Shown here: positions 34,491 through 44,647 of the stretch, piece by piece
Layout: each line of letters begins with the position of its first letter
How positions within the stretch are numbered: the first letter of the stretch is position 1
Origin: Verrucomicrobiota bacterium
Lineage (GTDB): Bacteria; Verrucomicrobiota; Verrucomicrobiia; Chthoniobacterales; Terrimicrobiaceae
Direction of reading: 5' to 3'
NCBI GenBank assembly: GCA_026398255.1
Contig: JAPLTG010000015.1
Coordinates: 1-64,000, forward strand
DNA length: 64,000 nt
Made by a program: the position numbers and the translations under genes
Notes under the pieces: model-generated
Seen by the model: the letters and a program-made list of their open reading frames with translations, nothing else
Told to the model about the DNA's origin: nothing
The model's database searches: none

Positions 34491-37400
34491 ATGAGAATAC
34501 TTCGCCGTTGTCTCGCCACCGTCTTCATAAGTTCCATTCTTCTTTTGGTATCAACCGAAGCGGGGCAAGGCGCACCGGCTGCGGAGGACTCCATGAAAAT
34601 CCCGCCCCCGGAGACGGCGGCAGTTGCCGGCGCCTCGGCGCGCTCTGCCGCTGACCTCAAAGCGGGCTTCACAACCCCACCCCCGGAAGCCCGCCCCCGT
34701 TTCTTTTGGTTCTGGCTTGGTGGCAGCATGACCAAGGAAGGCATCCAAGCAGATCTGCAGGCGATGCATGAGATTGGCGTCGGGGGTGTTTTGATGATGA
34801 ACGTCTATCCCACTCCTCCGCTGAACATCACCTGCATGGGCGACAAATGGTGGGATTTGTTGACCTACGCCAATACGGAGGCGAAGCGCCAGGGGATTCT
34901 TTTTGGAACCCATAACTGTCCGGGCTGGAGCACGAGTGGCGGCCCTTGGAATACCGTGGAAAACTCGATGCAGAAGGTCGTTTTTTCGGAGCAAACCGTC
35001 CAAGGTCCAGGCGCCGATTCCTTGAAACTAGCCCGCCCGGAAGTCGATCCCAAATTCGACTATTACCGGGATATCACCGTTCTCGCGGTGAAAAATGCCA
35101 AGGCTCAATCTATCCCAGTCGAGGACATCATTGATCTCAGCGGGCAAATGGATGAGCAGGGACTCTTAACATGGCGCGCGCCTGAGGGAGTCTGGACGGT
35201 CTACCGATTTGGCCATACCACCACTGGGCACAAGAATGGTCCGCCGATTGAGGGAGGACAGGGATTGGAATGCGATAAGATGAGCCGCGAGGCCACCAAG
35301 ATTCATTTTGAAGGCTACGCAAAAAAGATCATCGAGCGAATGCGCCCGCTCGTTGGAGAGACTTTTCACAATCTCGAACTCGACAGCTATGAAGCTGGCA
35401 AACAGGACTGGACCCCAAAGTTTCGCGAGGAATTTCAAAAGCGCCGAGGCTATGACTTGCTACCCTGGTTGCCGGTTCTCGCAGATTGTATCTTGGGGAG
35501 CCCAGACCAGACGGCTCGTTTCAAGTGGGACATGGAAAAAACCATTTCCGATCTTTATGTCGAGAACCACTATCAGTATCTGGCCGATCTTGCCCGGCAA
35601 GAGGGAGTCCGCATGGACTACGAAGCCTACGGCGGCCCCTTCGACCCACTTGCCGCTGGAGGTGCGGCCGACATGCCCATGGGTGAGGGTTGGACCGGAT
35701 TGGGGGGATGGAGTTCGGTGAAACTCGCGGTCTCCGCCGCCCACACGCATGGCAGGCCGCTCATCGGTTGCGAAGCTCTAACATCCACTCCCATGCATTC
35801 GCAGTGGAAGCAGACCATGTATTCCCTCAAGGCTTTTGCGGACCAGGCGTTTTCTATGGGCATCAACATGCTGGTTCTACACTGCTATGCCCAGCAGCCC
35901 TGGGAACATGTGCGGCCTGGCATGACCATGAACTTCTGGGGGACGCAATTCAGTCGCACCCAGACTTGGTGGGATCTCTCGCGCCCATGGTTTGATTATA
36001 TCTCGCGGTGCCAATTTCTGCTGCAGCGAGGGATGCCCGTTGTAGACATCTGTATTCTCGGCATCGGGGAACCCGGTGGAATTCCCGCTGGCTTCAAAAC
36101 CGACTTCTGCAATGACGAAACTTTATCCCGGATGACGGTCGAGAATGGTGACCTCGTTCTGCCTGACGGAATGCGCTATCGCCTGTTACTGCTTCCAGCC
36201 AACCGCCAGATTCCCATGCAAAGCCTCAAGGAAATCGACCGACTGGTGAAGGCTGGAGCCTCCGTATCCGGTCCACGGCCGGATCGGATCCCCGGCTTGA
36301 CCAATTACCCGAACGAGGACAGGGAGATTCAGAAAATTGCTGGAACCATTTGGGGGAACTGTGATGGGAACTCCGTCAAGGAAGCACGCTACGGGAAGGG
36401 GCATGTCTTCTGGGGTCTTCCTGTCTCAGAGGTTCTGGCGAAACGAGGCATTTCTCCCGATGTGGTATTCAGCGAACCACGTTCGGGGGAGGGAGTTCTT
36501 CCGGGCTCACTCGCAGCCGGAATCTTATTCAATCATCGGAGCTCAAAAGATGAGGAAACATATTTTATTTCCAATCAGGAAGATTGTTTTCGCGAAGTGG
36601 TCGCCTCTTTCCGCGCAGCAGGAAAACGGCCTACGTTCTGGTTTCCCGATACGGGCAAAGTCGAGAGGGTGCCTGTTTACGAAGAACGCGACGGGCGCGT
36701 CTCGATTCCGCTACGCCTGCCTCCATCGGCCTCTCTCTTCGTTGTGTTTCAGGACACGGCTGGAGACGACCATCTCACCAGTATAAAACCGATACCTGGA
36801 AAGAACGCCATACCTGCCGCACCGCTGCAGCCGCTTCGCATTTCCAAGGCCACAGCCATATCAAAGGACAAAAAGACATTCGTTGATCTCACGGAGCAAG
36901 TGCAGGCGCTGTCACAGACAGGAATCCTACGCATTACCCCGGAAGTTTTTCATCAGATCACGGCAGGCCTTACCAATGTCGAACGCATCAGCGTGAATTA
37001 CCTCGTCGAGGACGACTGGCACACGCGTTACGCCTATCCGAGCGGCACATTACAAATCCCCGAGGGGGTCCCTCTTTCCCAGGATGTCGACTACGAGGTG
37101 GCAACCAGCGCCGGGGGAAAAACTTCCCTGACTGTCTGGAAACCCGGCACCTACAATCTCGAGTGGGCTTCGGGCAAGTCCGACGCTATCAATGTTGATA
37201 CTGCAGGAGCATCCCTGCCGCTGAACCAAGACTGGAAGGTCAGTTTTAAACCCGGTTTGGGAGCCCCGGAATCCGTGCGTTTGTCCGAGCTGCATTCCCT
37301 GAGCAAGCATGAGATCCCCGGGGTGAAATTTTACTCGGGAATCTCGACCTACGAGAAAGTTTTCTCGGTTCCTGCCGAAATGATGGATCCCACCAAAGTG

Positions 37401-37853
37401 ACTCGGCTGGATTTGGGTCAGGTCAAAAGTGCTGCCGAAGTGATTTTGAACGGACGCAATCTGGGAATTCTCTGGAAACCACCATTCCAGGTGGACGTGA
37501 CGGGCCTTCTCCGCGCAGGCGAAAACGACCTCCAAATCAAGGTGGCGAACAACTGGCCGAATCGAATGATTGGTGATGAGCAGGAACCGGACGACTGCAG
37601 TTGGTCGCATATCATTAGCTGGCCCCACGGCGATCAGCCAGAGCCGGTCGGCCGCAGCCTGTCTGTCATTCCGGACTGGGTGATCAACAAAACGCCTCGC
37701 CCATCGGCCGGGCGGGTCACGTTCAGCACGTGGAAATTCTTCGATAAGGACAGCCCGCTTCTCGACTCCGGCTTGTTGGGGCCGGTCAAGCTCGATACCG
37801 CGCATCGTTTCACTTTGGAACCCTCTTCCAAGTCAGAGGCTCATAAAGACTGA
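34491..37853 (+). CDS. GH106 alpha-L-rhamnosidase, exported
   Basis: 1120 residues with a signal peptide (LATVFISSILLLVSTEA). It carries the GH106 hallmarks: PPEARPRFFWFWLGGSMTKE, then IGVGGVLMMN, the glycine-rich HNCPGWSTSGGPW, the barrel motifs NLELDSYEAGKQDW and IGCEALTST, HCYAQQPWEHVRPGM and WWDLSRPWFDYISRCQFLL. A C-terminal beta-sandwich (TRLDLGQVKSAAEVILNGRN, LLRAGENDLQIKVANNWPNR) closes the protein. GH106 enzymes are calcium-dependent exo-rhamnosidases known from rhamnogalacturonan II breakdown and similar glycans. It stands alone, with 260 bp upstream containing a palindrome and 226 bp downstream containing operator motif copy C, so it may form its own transcription unit. Confidence 0.92.
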   Translation: MRILRRCLATVFISSILLLVSTEAGQGAPAAEDSMKIPPPETAAVAGASARSAADLKAGFTTPPPEARPRFFWFWLGGSMTKEGIQADLQAMHEIGVGGVLMMNVYPTPPLNITCMGDKWWDLLTYANTEAKRQGILFGTHNCPGWSTSGGPWNTVENSMQKVVFSEQTVQGPGADSLKLARPEVDPKFDYYRDITVLAVKNAKAQSIPVEDIIDLSGQMDEQGLLTWRAPEGVWTVYRFGHTTTGHKNGPPIEGGQGLECDKMSREATKIHFEGYAKKIIERMRPLVGETFHNLELDSYEAGKQDWTPKFREEFQKRRGYDLLPWLPVLADCILGSPDQTARFKWDMEKTISDLYVENHYQYLADLARQEGVRMDYEAYGGPFDPLAAGGAADMPMGEGWTGLGGWSSVKLAVSAAHTHGRPLIGCEALTSTPMHSQWKQTMYSLKAFADQAFSMGINMLVLHCYAQQPWEHVRPGMTMNFWGTQFSRTQTWWDLSRPWFDYISRCQFLLQRGMPVVDICILGIGEPGGIPAGFKTDFCNDETLSRMTVENGDLVLPDGMRYRLLLLPANRQIPMQSLKEIDRLVKAGASVSGPRPDRIPGLTNYPNEDREIQKIAGTIWGNCDGNSVKEARYGKGHVFWGLPVSEVLAKRGISPDVVFSEPRSGEGVLPGSLAAGILFNHRSSKDEETYFISNQEDCFREVVASFRAAGKRPTFWFPDTGKVERVPVYEERDGRVSIPLRLPPSASLFVVFQDTAGDDHLTSIKPIPGKNAIPAAPLQPLRISKATAISKDKKTFVDLTEQVQALSQTGILRITPEVFHQITAGLTNVERISVNYLVEDDWHTRYAYPSGTLQIPEGVPLSQDVDYEVATSAGGKTSLTVWKPGTYNLEWASGKSDAINVDTAGASLPLNQDWKVSFKPGLGAPESVRLSELHSLSKHEIPGVKFYSGISTYEKVFSVPAEMMDPTKVTRLDLGQVKSAAEVILNGRNLGILWKPPFQVDVTGLLRAGENDLQIKVANNWPNRMIGDEQEPDDCSWSHIISWPHGDQPEPVGRSLSVIPDWVINKTPRPSAGRVTFSTWKFFDKDSPLLDSGLLGPVKLDTAHRFTLEPSSKSEAHKD

Positions 37854-37858
37854 GAAAT

Positions 37859-37879
37859 TGGCCAAATGGCCAGGCTGAC
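37859..37879 (+). promoter_or_regulatory. Candidate operator, motif copy C
   Basis: TGGCCA-AA-TGGCCA is a perfect 6-bp inverted repeat with a 2-bp centre, followed by GGCTGAC. It has the same layout as copy B at 6525. It starts 6 bp after the GH106 stop and about 200 bp before the esterase gene. No T-run follows, so it is not a typical terminator. Confidence 0.45.
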
Positions 37880-37930
37880 AGGCGCGGCCAGAAGTTTTAC
37901 AAATGAAAAGTCCCCTACCCCTATCAATTG

Positions 37931-37966
37931 AAATCTGCATACCTGGTGATCAAATTCTCCTTCAAA
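37931..37966 (+). repeat. 36-bp dispersed repeat, copy 2
   Basis: Second copy of the repeat at 34244-34279. The GTG-initiated frame inside it (VIKFSFK) is lost after about ten codons, so this copy is a more decayed version of the same leader-encoding start. Confidence 0.85.
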
Positions 37967-38079
37967 ACGAATCCGTGTGACAATGCCTACGCCTTCAAAA
38001 TAGTGCGGCAGCAACCGTTTTGAGCTGGCTTGAAGCGCTTGAGTAAAAACTGACTTTTAAAAAACATGAAACTAATATC

Positions 38080-38961
38080 ATGAAAGCCATCATCAGCATT
38101 AGCTTATGCGTCAGCATCTGCTCGATAGCTATTGCTGGCGAGGTCCATGTCTCATCTCATGGCAGCGATGCCAATGAGGCGATCCGGGAGAGCGCTAAAA
38201 GTCTCACCTACAAAAAGGTCGGCGATGTGGAACTGGAGATGAAAATCACCTACCCGTCTGACTGGAAGGCAGATGGAGAGAAACTCCCTGCTATCGTGCT
38301 CTTCTTCGGCGGTGGCTGGTATGCTGGAGATATCACGCAATTTCGCGTCACAGCGCCTTACCTCACTCAGCGCGGCATGATCGTGGTCACGCCCGAATAC
38401 CGCACGATCAACAAGCACGGCGTGACACCTGTTCAGTGCTTGGCAGATGCCAAGAGCGCCATGCGTTATGTGCATAAAAACGCTGCTGCGTTGGGAATTG
38501 ATGCAAGCAGGATCGCCGCAGGGGGCATTTCGGCTGGCGGACATCTTGCTGCCGCCACGGCTTTTAGCAAGGGATTCGACGACCCGGATGACGACCTCCA
38601 GGTCAACTGCAAACCGTCGGCCTTGGCGCTCATTGTTCCAGTGATCGACAACGGGCCCGGGGGCTTTGCTCACGACCAGGTCAAGGCATACTGGGAAGCC
38701 TTTTCCCCGATGCACAATATCGGACCCAACCCGCCACCGGCATTATTTTTAGTCGGCGATCTCGACAAGTATATCCCTGTGGCAACGGCACATCAGTTCA
38801 AAGCCGAAATGGAAAAACACGGCGGTCGCTGTGATTTGAAAATCTACGAAAAGGCCGACCATGCCTTTAACTTTTCTCCAACAGGCTCCAAAGCCACCCA
38901 CCAAGACATGGACGATTTTTTTGTCAGCTTGGGATATTTGAAAACGAAAGAGATTCCATAA
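38080..38961 (+). CDS. Alpha/beta-hydrolase esterase (acetyl-xylan/feruloyl-esterase-like), exported
   Basis: 293 residues. The fold is that of the HSL/BD-FAE-like esterases: oxyanion motif LFFGGGWYAGD, nucleophile elbow GGISAGGH (S151), acid in GDLDKYIP (probably D228) and His in KADHAF (H260), all present. It likely removes acetyl or other ester groups from the glycan. The N-terminus is peculiar: after the leader it reads GEVHVSSHGSDANEA, close to the opening of the beta-helix protein at 31456 (AELHVSPAGNDASDG), and only then enters the esterase domain (KKVGDVELEMKITYP). The leader therefore looks borrowed from a beta-helix gene. It lies 17 bp upstream of the GH-D-like gene. Confidence 0.85.
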   Translation: MKAIISISLCVSICSIAIAGEVHVSSHGSDANEAIRESAKSLTYKKVGDVELEMKITYPSDWKADGEKLPAIVLFFGGGWYAGDITQFRVTAPYLTQRGMIVVTPEYRTINKHGVTPVQCLADAKSAMRYVHKNAAALGIDASRIAAGGISAGGHLAAATAFSKGFDDPDDDLQVNCKPSALALIVPVIDNGPGGFAHDQVKAYWEAFSPMHNIGPNPPPALFLVGDLDKYIPVATAHQFKAEMEKHGGRCDLKIYEKADHAFNFSPTGSKATHQDMDDFFVSLGYLKTKEIP

Positions 38962-38978
38962 AAATAAAAAACAATAAC

Positions 38979-41051
38979 ATGAAAACATACTTGCCACTCG
39001 TTGGATATTTCGCATTGGTCGTGAGCTTCTTGCCTGCCGCATTCGCAGAAAAGCCCAAGGCGCCTGTCACATTCGACTACCCCGATCAGCGCTCCCCTGG
39101 CCGCGCGAAAGCCATCGTCCAGGGAAATACCCGCACGCTGCAAAATGACCTCGTGTCGTTTCAGTTTGATGTCACCGAGGGTCGAGTGGCGAACGCTCGC
39201 TTCGACATCCTAGGCGAAGCGGGGGCCAGCGTGGTCGTGGATGAACCGTTTTCCTTGGTCGTGGATGGCAAGCCGATCAACGCCTCGGCGTTGAAACTCG
39301 ATCCGCAAATTCCGGAAGAGACGACTCCTGCAAACACGACCTCGCCACGACTGGGCGATCATGATGCAGCCAAGTCGTTTGCCCTGACCTATACCGCGCC
39401 GGACGATTCGTATCGCGTGGTGTGGAAACCCATTCTTCGGGATGGTTCGAACTACATTCTCTTCGATGTCACGATCACTCCGTTGCGCGGGGATTTGAAT
39501 CTGAACCGCTTGGTCATGCTGGATGTGACCGCCAAGAATTTGAAGCAACTCGGCACTCCGGCCGGGAGTCCGGTGGCGAACGAGCGCTTTTTCTTCGGAT
39601 TTCACCATCCGACAGCTCGGCCACTCATCGCTGGGGAAAAACTGACCTTTTACTGGGACCGCGCTAATATGGCGGTGAAACAAGGCGAGACGGTTCATCA
39701 ACGCGCCGCCATCGGCATTTACCCGAAAGACCAGCGCCGCCGAGCCTTCAACTACTATCTGGAGCGCGAGCGCTCGCATTCCTATCATCAAGTCCTGCAC
39801 TACAATGCGTGGTATGACATCCTGCATACCGAACGCACGAAGAAAGCAGATGAAGCCGAAGCTCTTGAGCGAATCCAGAGATTCCACAACGAATTGAGCG
39901 TCAAGCGCGGTCTGCCCGTGGAGTTATTTATGTTCGACGATCCTTGGGACAATGTGTCCGGCACGGCCACGGATGTCTGGCAGTTCGACCCCAAGCGTAA
40001 CCCAAACGAGTGGAGAGTCATGAAAGAGGTCGCAGAAAAGCATGGCGCAAAATTGGGTGTTTGGATGTCACCCCAAGGCGGTTGGGGCGGACGGCAGGTC
40101 CGATTTGCAACGGCGAGGCAAAACAATTTGCCCTATGCGATTAAAGACTTGGCCTTCAGCTTGTCCGATCCGCCCTACCTCGCACGGTTCCGGGAGGTGT
40201 GTTTTGATTTCCTGCGCAATCAAGGCGTCACCATGTTCAAATTCGACGGCTTCAACGAGAACCCAAAAAATGAATCCGAACGCGAGGCGCTGGTGCAACT
40301 GATCGAAGACATGCGCAAAGAAAAGCCGGATGTCTTCATCAACACCACTTGCGGCGCGTGGCCCAGTCCGTTTTTCCTCATGAACTCGGATTCGATTTGG
40401 CGTGGCGGTGGCGACATCGAAATGAAAGGCGTCGGGCCTGTGCGCGAGCAAGCGATCAATTATCGCGACTGGACTACTTACATGAAGGTCGTCTTCCAAA
40501 GCCCGCTTTTCCCAGTTTCCTCGGTGATGGTGATGGGGCCCGTGCTTGCACCGTATGTGCACCATGAAGGATTCGATACCGCCACCCTCCAAGAGTGGAA
40601 AAATGAAGTGCGTTCCTACTTTGGCCTCGGGGTGAACCTGCAGGAACTCTACATCGGTCCGACGAATCCGGACACTGGCAAACCTCTGATGACCGATGAG
40701 CTTTGGGACATCGTAGCCGAAGGCGCCAGGTGGGCGCGCACGAACGAAGATGTCTTGGTCGATGCCCATTGGGTGGGCGGCGATCCAGGCAAAGGACAAG
40801 TCTATGGCGTGGCGGCGTGGAATCCTAAAAAAGCCACCCTCATGCTGCGCAATCCCTCCGACAAACCCCAGTCGATCGATATCGAACCGATCACGGCCTT
40901 CGAGGTGCCGCCGCATCAAAAAACCGAGTCCTTCACCATGAAAAGCCCGTGGGCGGATGAAGCGGATCAACCCGCCGTGACGCTCACGGCAGGAAAAGCC
41001 CACACTTTTCAACTCGAGCCATTTCAAGTCATCGTCTTAGAGCGCAAATGA
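38979..41051 (+). CDS. Clan GH-D-like alpha-galactosidase (GH36/GH27-type), copy 1
   Basis: 690-residue exported protein: leader, N-terminal beta-supersandwich ([17 protein letters not shown]), TIM barrel and C-terminal beta domain ([16 protein letters not shown]). Barrel strand motifs [28 protein letters not shown] and [11 protein letters not shown] match GH36/GH27 alpha-galactosidases. D423 in KFDGF is the nucleophile candidate, and an Asp in [11 protein letters not shown] is the acid/base candidate. Relatives in Verrucomicrobia and Planctomycetes are often mislabelled enterotoxin. Nearly the same protein recurs at 44648-46720. The last codon overlaps the ATG of the SGNH-GH95 gene (ATGA), so the pair is translationally coupled and probably works together. 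Confidence 0.75.
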   Translation: MKTYLPLVGYFALVVSFLPAAFAEKPKAPVTFDYPDQRSPGRAKAIVQGNTRTLQNDLVSFQFDVTEGRVANARFDILGEAGASVVVDEPFSLVVDGKPINASALKLDPQIPEETTPANTTSPRLGDHDAAKSFALTYTAPDDSYRVVWKPILRDGSNYILFDVTITPLRGDLNLNRLVMLDVTAKNLKQLGTPAGSPVANERFFFGFHHPTARPLIAGEKLTFYWDRANMAVKQGETVHQRAAIGIYPKDQRRRAFNYYLERERSHSYHQVLHYNAWYDILHTERTKKADEAEALERIQRFHNELSVKRGLPVELFMFDDPWDNVSGTATDVWQFDPKRNPNEWRVMKEVAEKHGAKLGVWMSPQGGWGGRQVRFATARQNNLPYAIKDLAFSLSDPPYLARFREVCFDFLRNQGVTMFKFDGFNENPKNESEREALVQLIEDMRKEKPDVFINTTCGAWPSPFFLMNSDSIWRGGGDIEMKGVGPVREQAINYRDWTTYMKVVFQSPLFPVSSVMVMGPVLAPYVHHEGFDTATLQEWKNEVRSYFGLGVNLQELYIGPTNPDTGKPLMTDELWDIVAEGARWARTNEDVLVDAHWVGGDPGKGQVYGVAAWNPKKATLMLRNPSDKPQSIDIEPITAFEVPPHQKTESFTMKSPWADEADQPAVTLTAGKAHTFQLEPFQVIVLERK

Positions 41052-43993
41052 AGCTTCTTTTTTCGGCGCTCTCCCTTCTCTGGATTGCATCGGCCCAGGC
41101 CCTGCCGATCAAGGTGGCCTGCGTTGGCGACAGCGTTGCTTTTGGAACGGGGATTCCCGATCGCGAAACAAACAGCTACCCCGCCCAGCTTCAGAAAATT
41201 TTGGGCCAGAGATTTGAAGTGAGGAACTTTGCCTCCGAGAATGCGAGCATCAGCCCAGATCCTCCCGCGCCTTACATCGAAACTCCGCAATACAAAGAGG
41301 CGTTGAAATTTCTCCCAAATGTTGTCCTGATCCATCTGGGCACCTACGACACGCTGCCACAGCCGTGGTCACAAAGCTGGAAATTTGGCATCGCCTACCA
41401 GGAAATGATATCCCAATTCCGGGCGCTGCCGAGCAAGCCCGTGATCTGGGTGCTCAAACCCGTGCCAGCTTTTAAAAGTGCGGACAGGGGGATCAACGCC
41501 ACGATCCTCGAAGAGGAAATCCTCCCCCTCATTGAAGGCATTGCCGCCAAGGCCAAGGCCCCGGTCATTGACCTGCATACGCCTTTCCGCAAGCGCCCCG
41601 AGCTTTTTCCGGATGGCATTCTCCCCAATGCGGATGGAGCCGCAGAGATAGCAAAAATCATCGCCCCTCAGCTGGAGAAATACCGCGACCAGGCACCGCC
41701 GCCGCCAGCCCGTGTGAGCTATCCCCCGGCGCAAAATGGCGTGATCTGGGACGATGCGGCCGCCACTTTCTGGGAGGACGCCTACCCTGTCGGCAATGGT
41801 CGCTTGGGGGCCATGCCTTTCGGGGCTTTTCCTACGGAACGCATCCTCCTCAACGAGGAGACGATCTGGGCCAACCACACGCAGATGTATGAAGAGGAAA
41901 ACGCCTTCCCGCACCTTGAGAAAATCCGCGAACTGGAGGCAGCGGGCGACTACAAGGGCGCTGACGAGTATTTCAAGGAGCATCTTTCCAACAAAGGCAG
42001 CCCTCCGAAAAGCCCCTACAGCTACCAACCCGCAGGCTGGCTGAAACTTCACTATCTCAATACTGCCGAGCTTGTTTCGACCCATCGCGCCCTTGATATC
42101 CGAACCGGAATCGCGACTTCCATCTACAAACTGAGCGATGGCAATACCATCACTCAGGAAGTCTTTGCCTCCAGCCCAGATGATGTGGTCGTCATCTCGA
42201 TCAAGTCCACCAAACCCATTGATCTCACGGTAGGCATAAATGGAGCGACACTCCAAGGCGGAGACCTTGTGCTTGAGGGAAAAGCGGATGGAGTCCTCGG
42301 GACAAAATTCACCAACCGCCTTCGCGCCTCCCTTCCGCCGTCAGGCCCATCGAAAAATCCCGGCGCTCTTGAGTTCAAGCAAATGAGCGAGATCACATTC
42401 CAGCTCGCCATTGCGACCGATTTCAATCGCCAAGACTCCGCCCAACCACTCCCCGAGGGCTGGCAGTCCAAGACGGCCGCCACCTTGGAGAAACTCAAGG
42501 ACAAGCCGCTGGCCAAGATCCAAGCCGACGCCATTGCCGATCTCCAGAAATACTTGAACCGCGTTCAATTCGATATCGGGAAGACGAGTGTTGACATCCT
42601 TTCCCTGCCCACCAAGGACCGGCTCCAGCGCATCAAAGAAGGCCACCACGACGATCCGGACCTCATGGAGACCTACTTCCAGTTCGGTCGCTACCTGCTC
42701 ATCGCCTCCTCCCGGCCCGGCTGCCTACCGGCCAACTTGCAAGGCAAGTGGAATCCCTACGCAAGACCACCATGGGCCTCGGACTACCATCTGAACATCA
42801 ACATCCAGATGAATTACTGGCTGGCGGAGACCTGCAACCTCGCCGAGCTTCATCAGCCCTTCTTCGAACTCATGCGCCTATATCAACCGAGCGGGAAAGA
42901 TCTCGCTCGGCGTCTTGGAATGAAAGGCTGGTGCATGGGCCACTCGACCGATGTGTGGGGCAATGCCCGCTCGATGGGGGTTTTTCCCATGTGGGCGGCG
43001 ACCTATTTGGGTGGGCAATGGATGGCTTTTCACATCCTGGAGCACTACCAGTTTAATCGCGATCCCCAGTTTCTCCGGGACCACTGGGACATCCTCACCG
43101 CCTCCACCGAATTTTGTGAATCCTACCTCATTCCCGGCCCGGACGGCACGCTCATGGCCCGCCCTGCGTCTTCACCCGAGAACACATTTTTTTATACAGA
43201 CCAGAACGGCGTGAAACAGAGAGCCGCGTTGAGCGCGGGAACGACAGTCGAGCAGTTCATGATCCTTCAAGTCTTCAAAGATTACATCGAAGCCGCCGAG
43301 GTGTTGGGCAAAATGGACGATCCCCTCGTGAAACGCGTCCAAGAGCTTCTACCCAAAATCTATCGCCCAAAAGTGGCGAGCGACGGACGCCTCATGGAGT
43401 GGCGCCTGCCGTTTGAAGAAGTCCATCGTGGCCACCGCCACATCTCGCATGTCATCGGAGCCTATCCGGGCAATGTCATCAACCTCGACACCGACCCCAC
43501 CATGCGTGACGCAGTGATCAAGGCCGTCGAAGGCCGCTTGGCCCACGGCGGCGCTGGCACAGGCTGGAGCCGGGCTTGGACGATCGGCATGTTCGCGCGG
43601 TTCTCGGACGGTGAAAAAGCCTATGAAAACTTCCACGCGATCCTCGCCAAATCCACCCTCGACAACCTCTGGGATTGGCACCCGCCGTTTCAAATCGACG
43701 GCAACTTCGGCGCGACCGCCGCCCTCGCGGAAATGCTCCTCCACAGCCACAATGGAGAGATCAAGCTCCTCCCCGCCCTGCCTTCAAAATGGAGGGATGG
43801 CTCGATCAAGGGCCTACGTGCCCGTGGCGATTACACGGTCGACATCACTTGGGCCGCTGGCGAACTCACCGAGGCAATCATCCGCGCCGGATACAGAAGC
43901 CCAAGCGACATTCGGGTGGTCTATAAAAACAAACCCCAAACGCTAAAGATCCAGCCAGGCAAGTCAGTGACTCTGACGCCGAAGGAATTTTAA
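41048..43993 (+). CDS. SGNH-like/GH95 fusion: alpha-L-fucosidase or L-galactosidase, copy 1
   Basis: 981 residues. Leader, then an SGNH-hydrolase fold (20-215), then GH95 (about 225-981). GH95 motifs: [29 protein letters not shown], the asparagine-rich [28 protein letters not shown] and [18 protein letters not shown], with the conserved Asp at about 884. GH95 enzymes are inverting alpha-1,2-L-fucosidases or alpha-L-galactosidases, and this half looks intact. The SGNH half is not: Ser29 is kept in GDSV, but block II Gly is gone (FASENAS), block III Asn is Tyr (GTYDT) and the catalytic His is Leu192 (DGILPN). The front half is probably a non-catalytic or binding domain. It is coupled to the upstream GH-D gene and duplicated at 46717. 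Confidence 0.85.
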   Translation: MKLLFSALSLLWIASAQALPIKVACVGDSVAFGTGIPDRETNSYPAQLQKILGQRFEVRNFASENASISPDPPAPYIETPQYKEALKFLPNVVLIHLGTYDTLPQPWSQSWKFGIAYQEMISQFRALPSKPVIWVLKPVPAFKSADRGINATILEEEILPLIEGIAAKAKAPVIDLHTPFRKRPELFPDGILPNADGAAEIAKIIAPQLEKYRDQAPPPPARVSYPPAQNGVIWDDAAATFWEDAYPVGNGRLGAMPFGAFPTERILLNEETIWANHTQMYEEENAFPHLEKIRELEAAGDYKGADEYFKEHLSNKGSPPKSPYSYQPAGWLKLHYLNTAELVSTHRALDIRTGIATSIYKLSDGNTITQEVFASSPDDVVVISIKSTKPIDLTVGINGATLQGGDLVLEGKADGVLGTKFTNRLRASLPPSGPSKNPGALEFKQMSEITFQLAIATDFNRQDSAQPLPEGWQSKTAATLEKLKDKPLAKIQADAIADLQKYLNRVQFDIGKTSVDILSLPTKDRLQRIKEGHHDDPDLMETYFQFGRYLLIASSRPGCLPANLQGKWNPYARPPWASDYHLNINIQMNYWLAETCNLAELHQPFFELMRLYQPSGKDLARRLGMKGWCMGHSTDVWGNARSMGVFPMWAATYLGGQWMAFHILEHYQFNRDPQFLRDHWDILTASTEFCESYLIPGPDGTLMARPASSPENTFFYTDQNGVKQRAALSAGTTVEQFMILQVFKDYIEAAEVLGKMDDPLVKRVQELLPKIYRPKVASDGRLMEWRLPFEEVHRGHRHISHVIGAYPGNVINLDTDPTMRDAVIKAVEGRLAHGGAGTGWSRAWTIGMFARFSDGEKAYENFHAILAKSTLDNLWDWHPPFQIDGNFGATAALAEMLLHSHNGEIKLLPALPSKWRDGSIKGLRARGDYTVDITWAAGELTEAIIRAGYRSPSDIRVVYKNKPQTLKIQPGKSVTLTPKEF

Positions 43994-44008
43994 GAGGAAT
44001 CCTTCCCT

Positions 44009-44611
44009 ATGAAACGACGTTTGATTATCATGTGTAGCGTTATGGCAGCTTGTCTGACTGCCCAGGTGGCTCAGGCAGGCCAACCCAGCGCGACTGATCC
44101 AATCCGAAAAACCATGTCCTTGGATCAGGGGCGGCGTTTCAAAGAGGGGTGGTTCACTCTTCCCGAGCGCACACCGGTTGTTGGTTGGCGCTATCGCTTA
44201 GACGCGCGAGGGGAAGCCTCAGCGGACGTTATGGCGGCACCCGGGGTTGATACGTCAGGACCAGAGTGGGCGGAGGGATCTAAGTTCGACGCCCGCAAAG
44301 GCCAAAAAGAGGAGTCGATATTGCAAGGCTGGCTGGCTGTGGGCGACATGAACCGCAAAGACGATTTCATGACAGCTTGGTTCCGTGCCGAGGTCGCTCT
44401 TCAAGGAGGGGCGGATTGGCAAACCGTGGTGCTGGATCCGGCTCATTTCCTCAACGCCGCCAACGAACCGCTCAAAGACTGGACCACCATCAAAGAACTC
44501 CGCTTCGGAGCCCAAGAAACCTTGAGGGGCAAAAGCACCAAAGAACTTGGCGGAAAATGGCAAGGCCCGCCGCCGGAATTCCGAAACCTGCGTTGGATCG
44601 TCGGCTCGTAG
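44009..44611 (+). CDS. Chimeric GH2 N-terminal stub with unrelated C-terminus
   Basis: 200 residues. After a leader (MCSVMAACLTAQVAQA) it follows the GH2 protein at 17205 almost exactly through KTMSLDQGRRFKEGWFTLPE and RLDARGEASADVMAAPG to GDMNRKDDFMTAWFRAE, with high DNA identity (44190-44390 against 17390-17590). It then switches to a different C-terminus (DWQTVVLDPAHFL, LKDWTTIKELRFGAQ, GPPPEFRNLRWI). That sequence reads like the final strands of a carbohydrate-binding jelly roll from another exported enzyme. No catalytic domain remains. It may encode a free binding module, or be a recombination scar between the two copies of the GH-D plus GH95 unit. Whether it is expressed is unknown. Confidence 0.65.
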   Translation: MKRRLIIMCSVMAACLTAQVAQAGQPSATDPIRKTMSLDQGRRFKEGWFTLPERTPVVGWRYRLDARGEASADVMAAPGVDTSGPEWAEGSKFDARKGQKEESILQGWLAVGDMNRKDDFMTAWFRAEVALQGGADWQTVVLDPAHFLNAANEPLKDWTTIKELRFGAQETLRGKSTKELGGKWQGPPPEFRNLRWIVGS

Positions 44612-44647
44612 GCCAAATTTTTCAAAAATCAATCTTCACTCAAACCA

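Noticed and set aside
37859-37872. Rho-independent terminator after GH106
   Set aside because: The inverted repeat has only a 2-base centre and no following T-run; similar repeats occur upstream of genes, so an operator is more likely.
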